Source: CAYWNK01 sp047639615
GTDB lineage: Bacteria > Planctomycetota > UBA1135 > GCA-002686595
Direction of reading: 5' to 3'
Assembly (NCBI GenBank): GCA_047639615.1
Contig: JBLIOL010000307.1
Span: forward strand, 1 to 6,348
DNA length: 6,348 nt
In this document: in pieces, positions 1 to 6,260 of the stretch
How the letters are laid out: each line of letters starts with the position of its first letter
Numbering within the stretch: position 1 is the first letter of the stretch
Translations under genes and position numbers: made by a program
Notes under the pieces: model-generated
What the model saw: the letters and a program-made list of their open reading frames with translations, nothing else
Databases searched by the model: none
Told to the model about the DNA's origin: nothing

Positions 1-1
1 C

Positions 2-829
2 CTGGCCGGCGACGCGCCCATGCACACGGACGACAACGCGCTGCTGGAGTTCAACGCTCCACGCAACATGGCGCTCTACCAGGACGAGAACGCCCTGCTC
101 GAACGCATCGAGGGTTATCGCTCCGGAGACTTGGACTTCCTCACGGGACCTGGCTCGAAGTTGCTGCTTGGCAATGGGATCAAGGCTGTGCAAGCCACCG
201 GCCTGCTACTGAAAGCCAAGCTGCGCATCAATGCCAACCGCGGCATGCAGGGCTTGGAGGCCGTGCGCGAGGCGCAGGCATTGCACCCCAGCAACCCGGC
301 CATCAAGCAGGTGCTCGACCAGGCTGCTCAATTGGCCCACGGTCTGTTGCGTGCAGGTCGCCCAGGTGAGGGCGGTCCTCTGTTGGAAGCGCTGTTGCAG
401 GTGGAACCGCGGCGCCCTTATGACCAGGTGGCGCTCGGTAATCTGCAGTTCCGGGCCAAGCGCATGCGGCGCGCAGCCGAAGCTTATGAGCGGGCTCTCA
501 GCGTGATGCCCAATCATCCGGAAGCGCTCTATCGCCTGGCGTATGTACTGGCGACGGCTCCCGATGACGCGTTCTTCAATGGGCCAAGGGCTTTGGAGTT
601 GGCTCAGCATTCCGTGTCCTTGACCCAGTCGCAGAGTTCCTTGGCCTTGCGTTCTCTCGGCATCGCCTTGGCTAGCGTTGGCCGATTCGGTGAAGCGGGG
701 CAGGCCATCGATCAGGCCTTGCGTGTCCTGGCTGGACCGCAGGAACGGAACAATCCTGGCCTCCGGCAGGTCATGGAAAACATGAAGCAAGCCTTCTTGG
801 CGGGCAGGAGCATGCGCGCCGGGCGCTAG
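2..829 (+). CDS. C-terminal part of a spermidine-synthase-like protein with TPR tail (5' truncated by window)
   Basis: The reading frame is open from base 2 to the TAG at 827-829. The ATG at 20 is probably internal: it has no Shine-Dalgarno upstream, and the codons before it continue a plausible protein (LAGDAP then MHTDDNALLEFNAPR). As I recall, the TDDNxxLEFxAPR block resembles the end of the catalytic region in large membrane-linked spermidine-synthase-like (polyamine aminopropyltransferase fold) proteins. After it, counting from the Met at 20, come alpha-helical repeats. The clearest TPR covers about residues 135-168 (ALGNLQFRAKRMRRAAEAYE, ending MPNHPEAL). A second lies near 190-237, and weaker helices lie near 60-130. 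TPRs bind protein partners. No membrane segment or signal is visible in this part. The catalytic domain, if present, is upstream and unseen, so enzymatic activity is inferred only. It could instead be a plain TPR protein. The gene converges with yigZ with one base between stops. Confidence 0.75.
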   Translation: MAGDAPMHTDDNALLEFNAPRNMALYQDENALLERIEGYRSGDLDFLTGPGSKLLLGNGIKAVQATGLLLKAKLRINANRGMQGLEAVREAQALHPSNPAIKQVLDQAAQLAHGLLRAGRPGEGGPLLEALLQVEPRRPYDQVALGNLQFRAKRMRRAAEAYERALSVMPNHPEALYRLAYVLATAPDDAFFNGPRALELAQHSVSLTQSQSSLALRSLGIALASVGRFGEAGQAIDQALRVLAGPQERNNPGLRQVMENMKQAFLAGRSMRAGR

Positions 830-830
830 C

Positions 831-1433
831 TCAGGCTTCGTCCATACGCACGCGCCCGGCGGTGCGTTCGACCAGTTCGAGGCGCAGTTTTTCGATCGTT
901 GCCACAGGTACTTGCAGCACGAGCCGCACCTCCGCTCCATAGTCGGATTCCGTTGGCTCGAGGGACTGCGCGTGCAGGCACGCTTGCACGGCCGAGGTGC
1001 AGTCGTAGGGGAAGCACAGCACGAGTGCCTGTGTCACTTCGTGCTCGATCAGCGGCGCGCGATCCAGCGCCATGCCAGCCGTGCCGCCGTAGGCGCGAAC
1101 CAATCCGCCCACACCGAGTTTGGTGCCGCCGAACCAGCGCGTCACGGCCGCCACCACCTGGGTGACCTCATGTCCCTCGATTTGGTTGAGGATCGGACGC
1201 CCGGCGGAGCCAGCGGGTTCGCCGTCATCGCTGCTGCGATGTTCTGCGCCGTCCATGCCTAAGCGCCAGGCCCAGCAAGTATGCGACGCGCCGGGATACA
1301 GATCCCGGCGCGTTTGTACGAAGGCCGCCGCCGCCGTCGCGTCCGCGGCCGGAGCCAGGGCCGCCAGAAAGCGTGACCCCTTGATGCGCTCGGGCTCGTA
1401 CTCGAAGGGCTCGGCGAGGGTCACGTACTTCAT
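831..1433 (-). CDS. yigZ: YigZ / IMPACT (UPF0029) family protein
   Basis: This is a 200-residue protein when started at the ATG at 1433. The frame stays open to 1490, but that longer form would overlap the clpB 3' end and add an uncharacteristic proline-rich leader. The chosen start, MKYVTLAEPF, fits the family's usual length of about 200. The N-terminal IMPACT domain, about residues 15-125, carries the family landmarks: KGSRF (18-22), SHTCWAWR (50-57), SDDGEPAGSAGRPIL (68-82) and RWFGGTKLGVGGLVRAYG (99-116). The C-terminal part, about 138-195, matches the place of the small ferredoxin-like DUF1949 domain. Eukaryotic IMPACT regulates Gcn2. The bacterial role is poorly defined; proposals involve nucleic-acid or ribosome-related functions, and none can be read from this sequence. 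The start lies 16 bases after the clpB stop, with no good Shine-Dalgarno (mostly C-rich spacer), which suggests co-transcription and possibly coupled translation with clpB. Confidence 0.93.
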   Translation of the reverse strand: MKYVTLAEPFEYEPERIKGSRFLAALAPAADATAAAAFVQTRRDLYPGASHTCWAWRLGMDGAEHRSSDDGEPAGSAGRPILNQIEGHEVTQVVAAVTRWFGGTKLGVGGLVRAYGGTAGMALDRAPLIEHEVTQALVLCFPYDCTSAVQACLHAQSLEPTESDYGAEVRLVLQVPVATIEKLRLELVERTAGRVRMDEA

Positions 1434-1449
1434 GGGGGAGCTTGGGAGC

Positions 1450-3999
1450 TTAGGCTGCTCCCGCGGAGTTGGTCTCCAGGGGCTGGACAATGTAGCCCTC
1501 GCCCTCGAACCAGTCCACGCGGGCCGTTTGGCCTTGGCCCAACTTACCCGCCAGGATGGCCTCGGCTAACGGGTTCTGGATGTTGCGTTGGATTACGCGC
1601 TTGAGCGGACGTGCGCCGAATTCCTCGCTGAAACCCTCCGTGGCCAGTTGGTCCTTGGCAGCGTCCGTGATCTCAAGGCTGATCTCACGCTCCACCAGGA
1701 ACTTCTGCACATTGCGCAGCTGCACGTCGACGATGCGCCGCAGCTGTTCGCGGTTGAGGGCGTCGAAGGTTAGGACTTCGTCGACGCGGTTGAGGAACTC
1801 GGGCCGGAAGAAGTCCTTCAGCTGAGCATCGTTGCGCAGGTTGCTGGTCATCAGCACGAGGGTTTGGCCAAAGTCCACCGTGCGGCCCTGGCCGTCGGTC
1901 AAGCGACCATCGTCCAAGAGCTGCAGCAGGATGTTGAACACGTCCGGGTGAGCTTTCTCGACCTCGTCGAGCAAGAGCACGGAGTGCGGCTTGCGGCGCA
2001 CGGCCTCGGTCAGGGCGCCGCCCTCATCGTGGCCGATGTAGCCAGGGGGCGCGCCGATCAGGCGCGCGACACTGTGCTTCTCCATGTACTCGGACATGTC
2101 CAAGCGAATCATGGAGCGCTCGTCGTCGAAGAGGAACTCCGACAGGGCGCGGGCCACTTCGGTCTTGCCGACTCCGGTGGGTCCAAGCAAGAGGAAGGAG
2201 CCTTGGGGGCGGTTCGGATCCTGCAAGCCCGTGCGCGCGCGGCGCACTGCCTGAGCGATGGCGGCCACGGCGTGCTCTTGACCGATGACGCGCTTACCGA
2301 TGCGTTCCTCCATCTCGATCAGCTTGGTGCGTTCCGTCTCCAAGAGACGCGCGGCGGGGATGCCGGTCCAGCGCGCCACGACTTCGGCGATCAGCTCCTC
2401 GTCCACGGCCTCTGGTAGCAGGGCACCGTCCCGTTGCAGCTCTTCGAGTCGCTCGCTGCTCTCTTTCACATTGGCTTCGATCTCGGGCAGTTCGCCATAA
2501 CGGATCGCGCCCACGCGCTCGAGGTTGCCGTCGCGCTCCTCGCGCTCGGCCTCCGCACGCAGCTCCTCGATTAGGGCTTTGCCGGCACGAATGGCCGTGA
2601 TTAGCTCCTTCTCGTGCGTCCAGCGCGCACGTAGGGCACTCGCTTCCTCACCCAGGCCGGCGAGCTCGCTGCCGATGGCTTCGATGCGTGTCTTGGAGTT
2701 CGATTCGCCGTCTTTTTCCAGGGCGCTGCGCTCGATCTCGAGCTGGCGCAGGCGGCGCTCCACCTCGTCCAGCTCGGGCGGCATGGAGTCGATGGCGGTA
2801 CGCAATAGCGCGCCGGCTTCGTCCATGCAATCGATGGCCTTGTCGGGCATAAAGCGACCGTTTACGTGGCGGTCCGCCAGACGCGCGGCGGCGACCAGCG
2901 CGCTGTCCTGGATGCGCACGCCGTGGTGCACCTCGTAGCGCTCCTTCAGGCCGCGCAGGATGGCGATGGTGTCGTCCACGCTAGGCTCGTCGATCAGCAC
3001 GGGCATGAAGCGTCGCTCCAGGGCTGCGTCCTTCTCGATGTACTTGCGGTACTCGTCCAGGGTCGTGGCGCCGATGCAGTGCAGCTCGCCGCGGGCTAGG
3101 GCTGGCTTGAGCATGTTGGCCGCGTCCACGGCACCTTCCGCGCCACCGGCACCCACCAGGGTGTGGAGCTCGTCGATGAACAGGATCACCTGGCCTTCGG
3201 CCGCGGCGATCTCTTCCAGCACGGCCTTGAGGCGCTCCTCGAACTCGCCACGGAATTTAGCCCCGGCCAGCATGGAGCCGATGTCGAGGGACATGACCTT
3301 GCGGCCCTTCAGACCCTCGGGCACGTCGCCAGCGACGATGCGCACGGCCAGGCCTTCGGCGATGGCGGTCTTGCCAACGCCGGGCTCGCCGATCAGCACG
3401 GGGTTGTTCTTGCGGCGGCGTGAGAGCACCTGAATCGTGCGGCGGATCTCCGTGTCGCGGCCGATGACCGGGTCGAGCTTGCCGGCTTCGGCGTCGGCGG
3501 TCAGATCGCGGGCGTACTTGGAGAGAGCCTCGAAGGTGGCTTCGGGGTCGGCGCTGGTGACGCGGCGTAGGCCGCGCAGATCCTGCAGGGCGGTCTCAAG
3601 GCGCTCGGGGGTGAGTTTGCGCGCAGCTAGGAGGCCGGCCACCTCGGGCCCGCCGTCCGTGGCCAGGGCCAGCAATAGGTGCTCGGTGGAAATGAACTCA
3701 TCGCCCAGCTTGTGGGTCTGCTCCTGGGCCACTTGCATAGTGCGCGTCAGGGTCGCGGCGACGGTCAGTTGGCCGCCGCTCTGCTGCGGTAGCTGACCGA
3801 GTTGGCTTTCGAGCTCCGCGGCCAGGGCGGTGGGTTCGGCCTCGAGCTTCTCGAGGATGGCGCGGGTCAGTCCCTCGGGCGCGGCCACGAGGGCCGCCGC
3901 CAGGTGTAGGGGCGTGACTTCGGGGTGGCCGGCTTGGGTGGCGTTGGTCTGGGCGAGGGTCAGAGCTTGCTGGCTCTTGGTGGTTAATTGCATTTGCAT
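1450..3999 (-). CDS. clpB: ATP-dependent protein disaggregase ClpB
   Basis: This 849-residue Hsp100 chaperone forms a cytosolic hexamer that threads aggregated proteins through its pore and works with DnaK/DnaJ/GrpE. Domains in order: an N-terminal double Clp repeat (about 1-145); AAA+ D1 with Walker A GEPGVGKT (204-211), aromatic pore loop GAKFRGEFEER (246-256; Phe where E. coli has Tyr), Walker B VILFIDE (271-277) and arginine finger ALERRF (326-331); a coiled-coil M domain (about 405-525) that includes the YGELPEIE element (501-508); and AAA+ D2 with Walker A GPTGVGKT (606-613), pore-loop GYIG (653-656), Walker B LLLDE (675-679), sensor-1 MTSN (717-720), arginine finger FRPEFLNR (731-738) and sensor-2 GARPLKR (795-801). 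The M domain and the lack of a ClpP-binding loop separate it from ClpA and ClpC. It is slightly shorter than E. coli ClpB, mainly because only about 10 residues separate sensor-1 from FRPEF. The first ATG is favoured because AGGAG lies 8 bases upstream. Confidence 0.98.
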   Translation of the reverse strand: MQMQLTTKSQQALTLAQTNATQAGHPEVTPLHLAAALVAAPEGLTRAILEKLEAEPTALAAELESQLGQLPQQSGGQLTVAATLTRTMQVAQEQTHKLGDEFISTEHLLLALATDGGPEVAGLLAARKLTPERLETALQDLRGLRRVTSADPEATFEALSKYARDLTADAEAGKLDPVIGRDTEIRRTIQVLSRRRKNNPVLIGEPGVGKTAIAEGLAVRIVAGDVPEGLKGRKVMSLDIGSMLAGAKFRGEFEERLKAVLEEIAAAEGQVILFIDELHTLVGAGGAEGAVDAANMLKPALARGELHCIGATTLDEYRKYIEKDAALERRFMPVLIDEPSVDDTIAILRGLKERYEVHHGVRIQDSALVAAARLADRHVNGRFMPDKAIDCMDEAGALLRTAIDSMPPELDEVERRLRQLEIERSALEKDGESNSKTRIEAIGSELAGLGEEASALRARWTHEKELITAIRAGKALIEELRAEAEREERDGNLERVGAIRYGELPEIEANVKESSERLEELQRDGALLPEAVDEELIAEVVARWTGIPAARLLETERTKLIEMEERIGKRVIGQEHAVAAIAQAVRRARTGLQDPNRPQGSFLLLGPTGVGKTEVARALSEFLFDDERSMIRLDMSEYMEKHSVARLIGAPPGYIGHDEGGALTEAVRRKPHSVLLLDEVEKAHPDVFNILLQLLDDGRLTDGQGRTVDFGQTLVLMTSNLRNDAQLKDFFRPEFLNRVDEVLTFDALNREQLRRIVDVQLRNVQKFLVEREISLEITDAAKDQLATEGFSEEFGARPLKRVIQRNIQNPLAEAILAGKLGQGQTARVDWFEGEGYIVQPLETNSAGAA

Positions 4000-4007
4000 G
4001 GTTGTGT

Positions 4008-4012
4008 CTCCT
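4008..4012 (-). promoter_or_regulatory. Shine-Dalgarno of clpB
   Basis: Read on the minus strand the sequence is AGGAG, then 8 bases, then the ATG at 3999. This spacing supports the first Met rather than the second Met two codons later (ATG at 3993), which would sit 14 bases from the site. It is the clearest ribosome binding site in the window; dapA, pdxJ and yigZ have none as good. Confidence 0.7.
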
Positions 4013-4063
4013 GGGTGCGGTGTGGTCGCAAGCCAGGAGATGCAACGCCCATGCCAAGACGAA

Positions 4064-4094
4064 AAGAGCCCACTCAGGCACTGAGAGGGCTCTT
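4064..4094 (-). terminator. Intrinsic terminator-like hairpin between dapA and clpB
   Basis: Left arm 4064-4077 (AAGAGCCCACTCAG) and right arm 4081-4094 (CTGAGAGGGCTCTT) are complementary over 14 positions with one A/A mismatch (4072/4086) and a three-base loop. On the minus strand the stem ends GGGCTCTT and runs straight into TTCGTCTT, giving CTCTTTTC, a short U-tract. On the plus strand the stem is followed by GCAGACGGG, with no useful U-tract, so it works best for leftward transcription. It lies about 58 bases beyond the dapA stop and about 64 bases before the clpB start. The simplest role is ending the pdxJ-dapA transcript. If a clpB promoter lies farther upstream, it could instead be a leader attenuator. 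The U-tract is short, so efficiency is uncertain. Confidence 0.7.
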
Positions 4095-4108
4095 GCAGAC
4101 GGGTTCGG

Positions 4109-4141
4109 TGCCATTATGGCGCGCTTGGCGCCATAATGGCA
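4109..4141. repeat. Perfect 14-bp inverted repeat with 5-base loop, upstream of clpB
   Basis: The arms TGCCATTATGGCGC (4109-4122) and GCGCCATAATGGCA (4128-4141) are exact reverse complements around the loop GCTTG. Each arm is itself nearly palindromic (GCCATtATGGC), so the site holds two similar 11-base half-palindromes. It starts 11 bases past the dapA stop, just before the terminator-like hairpin on the minus strand. Neither strand shows a T-run after it, so it is not an ordinary intrinsic terminator. It does not match the CIRCE or HAIR heat-shock operators as I know them. It could be a repressor operator for clpB, a transcript-stabilising 3' hairpin for dapA mRNA, or part of a two-hairpin terminator. 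CATAAT within the arms resembles a -10 box, but no matching -35 is visible. Confidence 0.6.
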
Positions 4142-4152
4142 TTGACCTGGGG

Positions 4153-5061
4153 CTAGGCCGGGGCGGTCTCTCTGACCGTGGCCAATGCCTGCAGGATCAG
4201 GGCGCGCGATTCGGCCGTGACGCCCATCAGGGGCAGGCGCAGCTCCTCAGGGAAGCCCACCAGCTCGTTGAGCATGGCCTTGATGGGGGCCGGGTTGGTC
4301 TCCAGGTGCAGGGCGTGAATCAGGGCGCTCAATTCGCGCTCGAGTTCGCGCATACGTGGCGCATGGGGGTCGAGGGCGGCCAGTCCGATCAGCTCGGCGG
4401 TCTCTTCAGGGGCCACATTGCCCACCACGCTGATGGCGCCCACGGCTCCCCTGGCCAGGAACTCGAACAGCAGGGCGTCCTCACCGCAGAGCAAATCCAA
4501 GCCGGGAATCGCGGCTAGGGCGTCGATGCGATCGAGGCAGGTAGTGGCATCTTTGAGAGCCACGATGTTCTCGTGACGCGCAGAAAGGTCCGCGGCGAGC
4601 TCAACCGAGAGGTTGATGCCCGTGCGCGCGGGCACGTTGTAGAGCACCACCGGCAGCTTGGGGATGGCGTCCGCGAGCGCGTCGTAGTGCGCACGCAAGC
4701 CGGCGGGGGAGGGGCGGTTGTAGTAGGGCGTGACCGCGAGCACAGCATCAGCGCCGGCGCGTTCGGCGGCGATCGCCAAGCGCAAGGTGCTGCGAGTGTC
4801 TGGGGTGCCGACGCCGGCAATCACCGCTAAACGACCGTCTGCGGCACGTACAGCGGTAATGAAGAGGCGCACCTTCTCGTCTTCAGAGAGCGTTGCCGAT
4901 TCACCGGTGGTGCCTGCCACCACAATTCCCCGAGTTCCGGAACGCGCATGCCGTTCAATTTCGGAGATGAACACAAGCTCATCTACCTGGCCATTTCGGA
5001 ACGGAGTCGGTAACGCAACTAGGCTGCCGCGCACCACGTCTTGAATAGGCTTGCCCCTCAT
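4153..5061 (-). CDS. dapA: 4-hydroxy-tetrahydrodipicolinate synthase
   Basis: A cytosolic class I aldolase-type (beta/alpha)8 enzyme that condenses pyruvate with aspartate 4-semialdehyde, the committed step to diaminopimelate and lysine. With the ATG at 5061 it has 302 residues, close to the family's 290-300. The frame also opens at a TTG at 5097, but those 12 extra residues have no counterpart and no Shine-Dalgarno. Visible features are GTTGESATL (50-58) with the Thr51-Thr52 pair, TPYYNRP (111-117; Tyr114 matches the residue contributed across the dimer), YNVPARTG (141-148) with catalytic Tyr141 and carboxylate-binding Arg146, and the Schiff-base lysine Lys170 in ALKDAT. These together favour DapA over N-acetylneuraminate lyase or other superfamily members, though paralogues exist. 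It lies 48 bases downstream of pdxJ on the same strand, likely in one transcript, and is followed by a palindrome and a terminator-like hairpin. The ribosome site is weak: GGAAG sits only one base from the ATG. Confidence 0.95.
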   Translation of the reverse strand: MRGKPIQDVVRGSLVALPTPFRNGQVDELVFISEIERHARSGTRGIVVAGTTGESATLSEDEKVRLFITAVRAADGRLAVIAGVGTPDTRSTLRLAIAAERAGADAVLAVTPYYNRPSPAGLRAHYDALADAIPKLPVVLYNVPARTGINLSVELAADLSARHENIVALKDATTCLDRIDALAAIPGLDLLCGEDALLFEFLARGAVGAISVVGNVAPEETAELIGLAALDPHAPRMRELERELSALIHALHLETNPAPIKAMLNELVGFPEELRLPLMGVTAESRALILQALATVRETAPA

Positions 5062-5109
5062 ACTTCCGAGTCTGCAACTCTGAAGCCCTCGATCCAAGCA
5101 TCTAGATCG

Positions 5110-5829
5110 TTACTGGCCTGCGTTCATTAAAGCGCGCATCTCGCCGATGGCAGGAGCTACCCCCACGAACACCGCATGCGCGACGATGGCGAAACCGATG
5201 TTCAGCTCTTCCACGCCCTGCAGGCGGGTTATGGGGGTGACGTTCTCGTAGTCGAGTCCATGGCCGGCGTTCACGCGCAGGCCAATGTTGCATGCGTGCC
5301 TAGCAGCGTCCTGCAATCGCTTCAGCTCCAACCCCTGCTCCGCACCCGTAGTCAGGGCGTAGCGCCCCGTGTGCAACTCCACGAAGGTGGCGCCGCAGGC
5401 CTTGCTCGCGTCCAGTTGAACTAGGTCGGGGTCCACAAAGAGGCTCACCTCGCCGCCACGCTCGGCCAGGGCCGGGACAGTATCCTGTAGACGTGAGAGG
5501 TCGCGCACCACGTCCAGGCCGCCTTCGGTGGTGACCTCAGCGCGGTTCTCAGGCACCAGGCAGAAGGCCTCGGCGCCGCTCTCGAGGGCGATGGCCACCA
5601 TTTCCGGGTCCAGGCTGACTTCCAGGTTCAGCAGGGTCGTGATGCGCTCGCGAAGGTCCCTCACGTCCTGGTCCTGGATATGGCGCCGGTCCTTGCGCAG
5701 GTGGCAAGTGATGCCCTGGGCACCGGCAGCCTCGGCCGCGAGGGCCCAGCCTACAGGGTCAGGGAAGGTCTCCCGGCGCGCCTGGCGCAGGGTCGCCACG
5801 TGGTCGATGTTGACGTGCAAGCGGAGCAT
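5110..5829 (-). CDS. pdxJ: Pyridoxine 5'-phosphate synthase
   Basis: PdxJ condenses 1-deoxy-D-xylulose 5-phosphate with 3-amino-2-oxopropyl phosphate to give pyridoxine 5'-phosphate, the last ring-forming step of the DXP-dependent vitamin B6 route. This TIM-barrel protein has 239 residues (E. coli: 243). Conserved parts in order are VNIDHVATLRQAR (6-18) with Asn7, Asp9, His10 and Arg18; CHLRKDRRHI (42-51) with His43, Arg45 and His50; NLE with Glu70; LVPENRAEVTTEGGLD (91-106) with Thr100; ELHTGRYA (151-158); and VNAGHGL (186-192) with His190. All expected catalytic positions are present. A small oddity is NIGF at 210-213, where E. coli has NIGH. PdxJ implies that the host makes B6 by the DXP route rather than PdxS/PdxT. 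No Shine-Dalgarno precedes the ATG at 5829 (upstream bases are AAATTGCGCCC), so a leaderless or weakly initiated message is possible. It is probably the first gene of a pdxJ-dapA unit. Confidence 0.97.
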   Translation of the reverse strand: MLRLHVNIDHVATLRQARRETFPDPVGWALAAEAAGAQGITCHLRKDRRHIQDQDVRDLRERITTLLNLEVSLDPEMVAIALESGAEAFCLVPENRAEVTTEGGLDVVRDLSRLQDTVPALAERGGEVSLFVDPDLVQLDASKACGATFVELHTGRYALTTGAEQGLELKRLQDAARHACNIGLRVNAGHGLDYENVTPITRLQGVEELNIGFAIVAHAVFVGVAPAIGEMRALMNAGQ

Positions 5830-5886
5830 GGGCGCAATTTAGCACTGTGCAGCGCGGGCGGCCTGCAATAATCACGAAGCCGCCGC

Positions 5887-5951
5887 CTGGCCGCCGGCCA
5901 GCCGCCGGTTGAGGGCAGCTTTGGCCCCACGGCGCCCGGCCGCTGGCCGGG
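5887..5951. repeat. Two GGCC-type hairpins upstream of pdxJ, including a degenerate lead-in copy of the 100-bp repeat
   Basis: Bases 5887-5901 form CTGGCC-GCC-GGCCAG, a perfect 6-bp stem with a 3-base loop. Bases 5935-5951 form CCCGGCC-GCT-GGCCGGG, a perfect 7-bp stem. The second hairpin and the following CTGGCGA match the end of the 100-bp repeat unit to its right, with about 7 bases missing, so it looks like a decayed partial copy. The segment lies 58 or more bases upstream of the pdxJ start. No T-tract follows either hairpin on either strand, so neither resembles an intrinsic terminator. Confidence 0.55.
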
Positions 5952-5960
5952 GGCTGGCGA

Positions 5961-6260
5961 TGGGAGGGTCGGGGTTGCTGCGGAGTGCGGGGGCGGAGCA
6001 CGGGTGCTGCGGGTTGCACGCGCCGGAGCCGGCCGCAGGCCGGGGGGGCGAGGCTGGCGAAGGGAGGGTCGGGATTGCTGCGGAGTGCGGGGGCGGAGCA
6101 CGGGTGCTGCGGGTTGAACGCGCCGGAGCCGGCCGCTGGCCAGGGGGGCGCAGCTGGCGAAGGGAGGGTCGGGGTTGCTGCGGAGTGCGGGGGCGGAGCA
6201 CGGGCGCTGCGGGTTGAACGCGCCGGAGCCGGCCGCAGGCCGGGGGGGCGCAGCGAAGGG
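5961..6260. repeat. Tandem array: three copies of an exactly 100-bp GC-rich repeat
   Basis: Copies occupy 5961-6060, 6061-6160 and 6161-6260. Aligned base for base, copies 1 and 2 differ at about 7 positions. Copies 2 and 3 differ at about 4 positions up to a 4-base deletion (CTGG) near the end of copy 3. Shared blocks at unit positions 21-44 include CGGAGTGCGGGGGCGGAGCA, and at 58-76 ACGCGCCGGAGCCGGCCGC. Each unit contains two potential hairpins: AGCAC-GG-GTGCT at unit positions 37-48 (one mismatch in copy 3) and CCGGCC-GCA-GGCCGG at 69-83 (one mismatch in copy 2). The plus strand is strongly G-rich with several runs of 3-7 G, so G-quadruplex or R-loop formation is conceivable. Because 100 is not divisible by three, long ORFs through the array shift frame at each copy, which argues against coding. 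No repeat family is recognised. Confidence 0.9.

Noticed and set aside
206..940. Long minus-strand ORF (244 codons) opposite the TPR gene and the yigZ end
   Set aside because: It overlaps both recognised genes, its product shows no family motifs, and such antisense frames are common in high-GC DNA.
1864..2418. Plus-strand ORF of 184 codons inside clpB
   Set aside because: It is the complement of strongly conserved ClpB coding sequence, with no independent support.
4064..4094. CIRCE or HAIR heat-shock operator upstream of clpB
   Set aside because: The arms do not match TTAGCACTC/GAGTGCTAA or CTTGAGT/ACTCAAG, and the following T-run fits a terminator better.
5062..5097. TTG start at 5097 extending DapA by 12 residues
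   Set aside because: There is no ribosome site and the extra residues have no family counterpart; the ATG at 5061 gives the normal length.
5836..5868. Sigma-70 promoter for pdxJ (TTGCAG and TAAATT on the minus strand)
   Set aside because: The spacing is about 21 bases, too long for a credible promoter.
5961..6260. CRISPR array
   Set aside because: The whole 100-bp unit is repeated with no alternation of short conserved repeats and unique spacers, and no cas genes are present.
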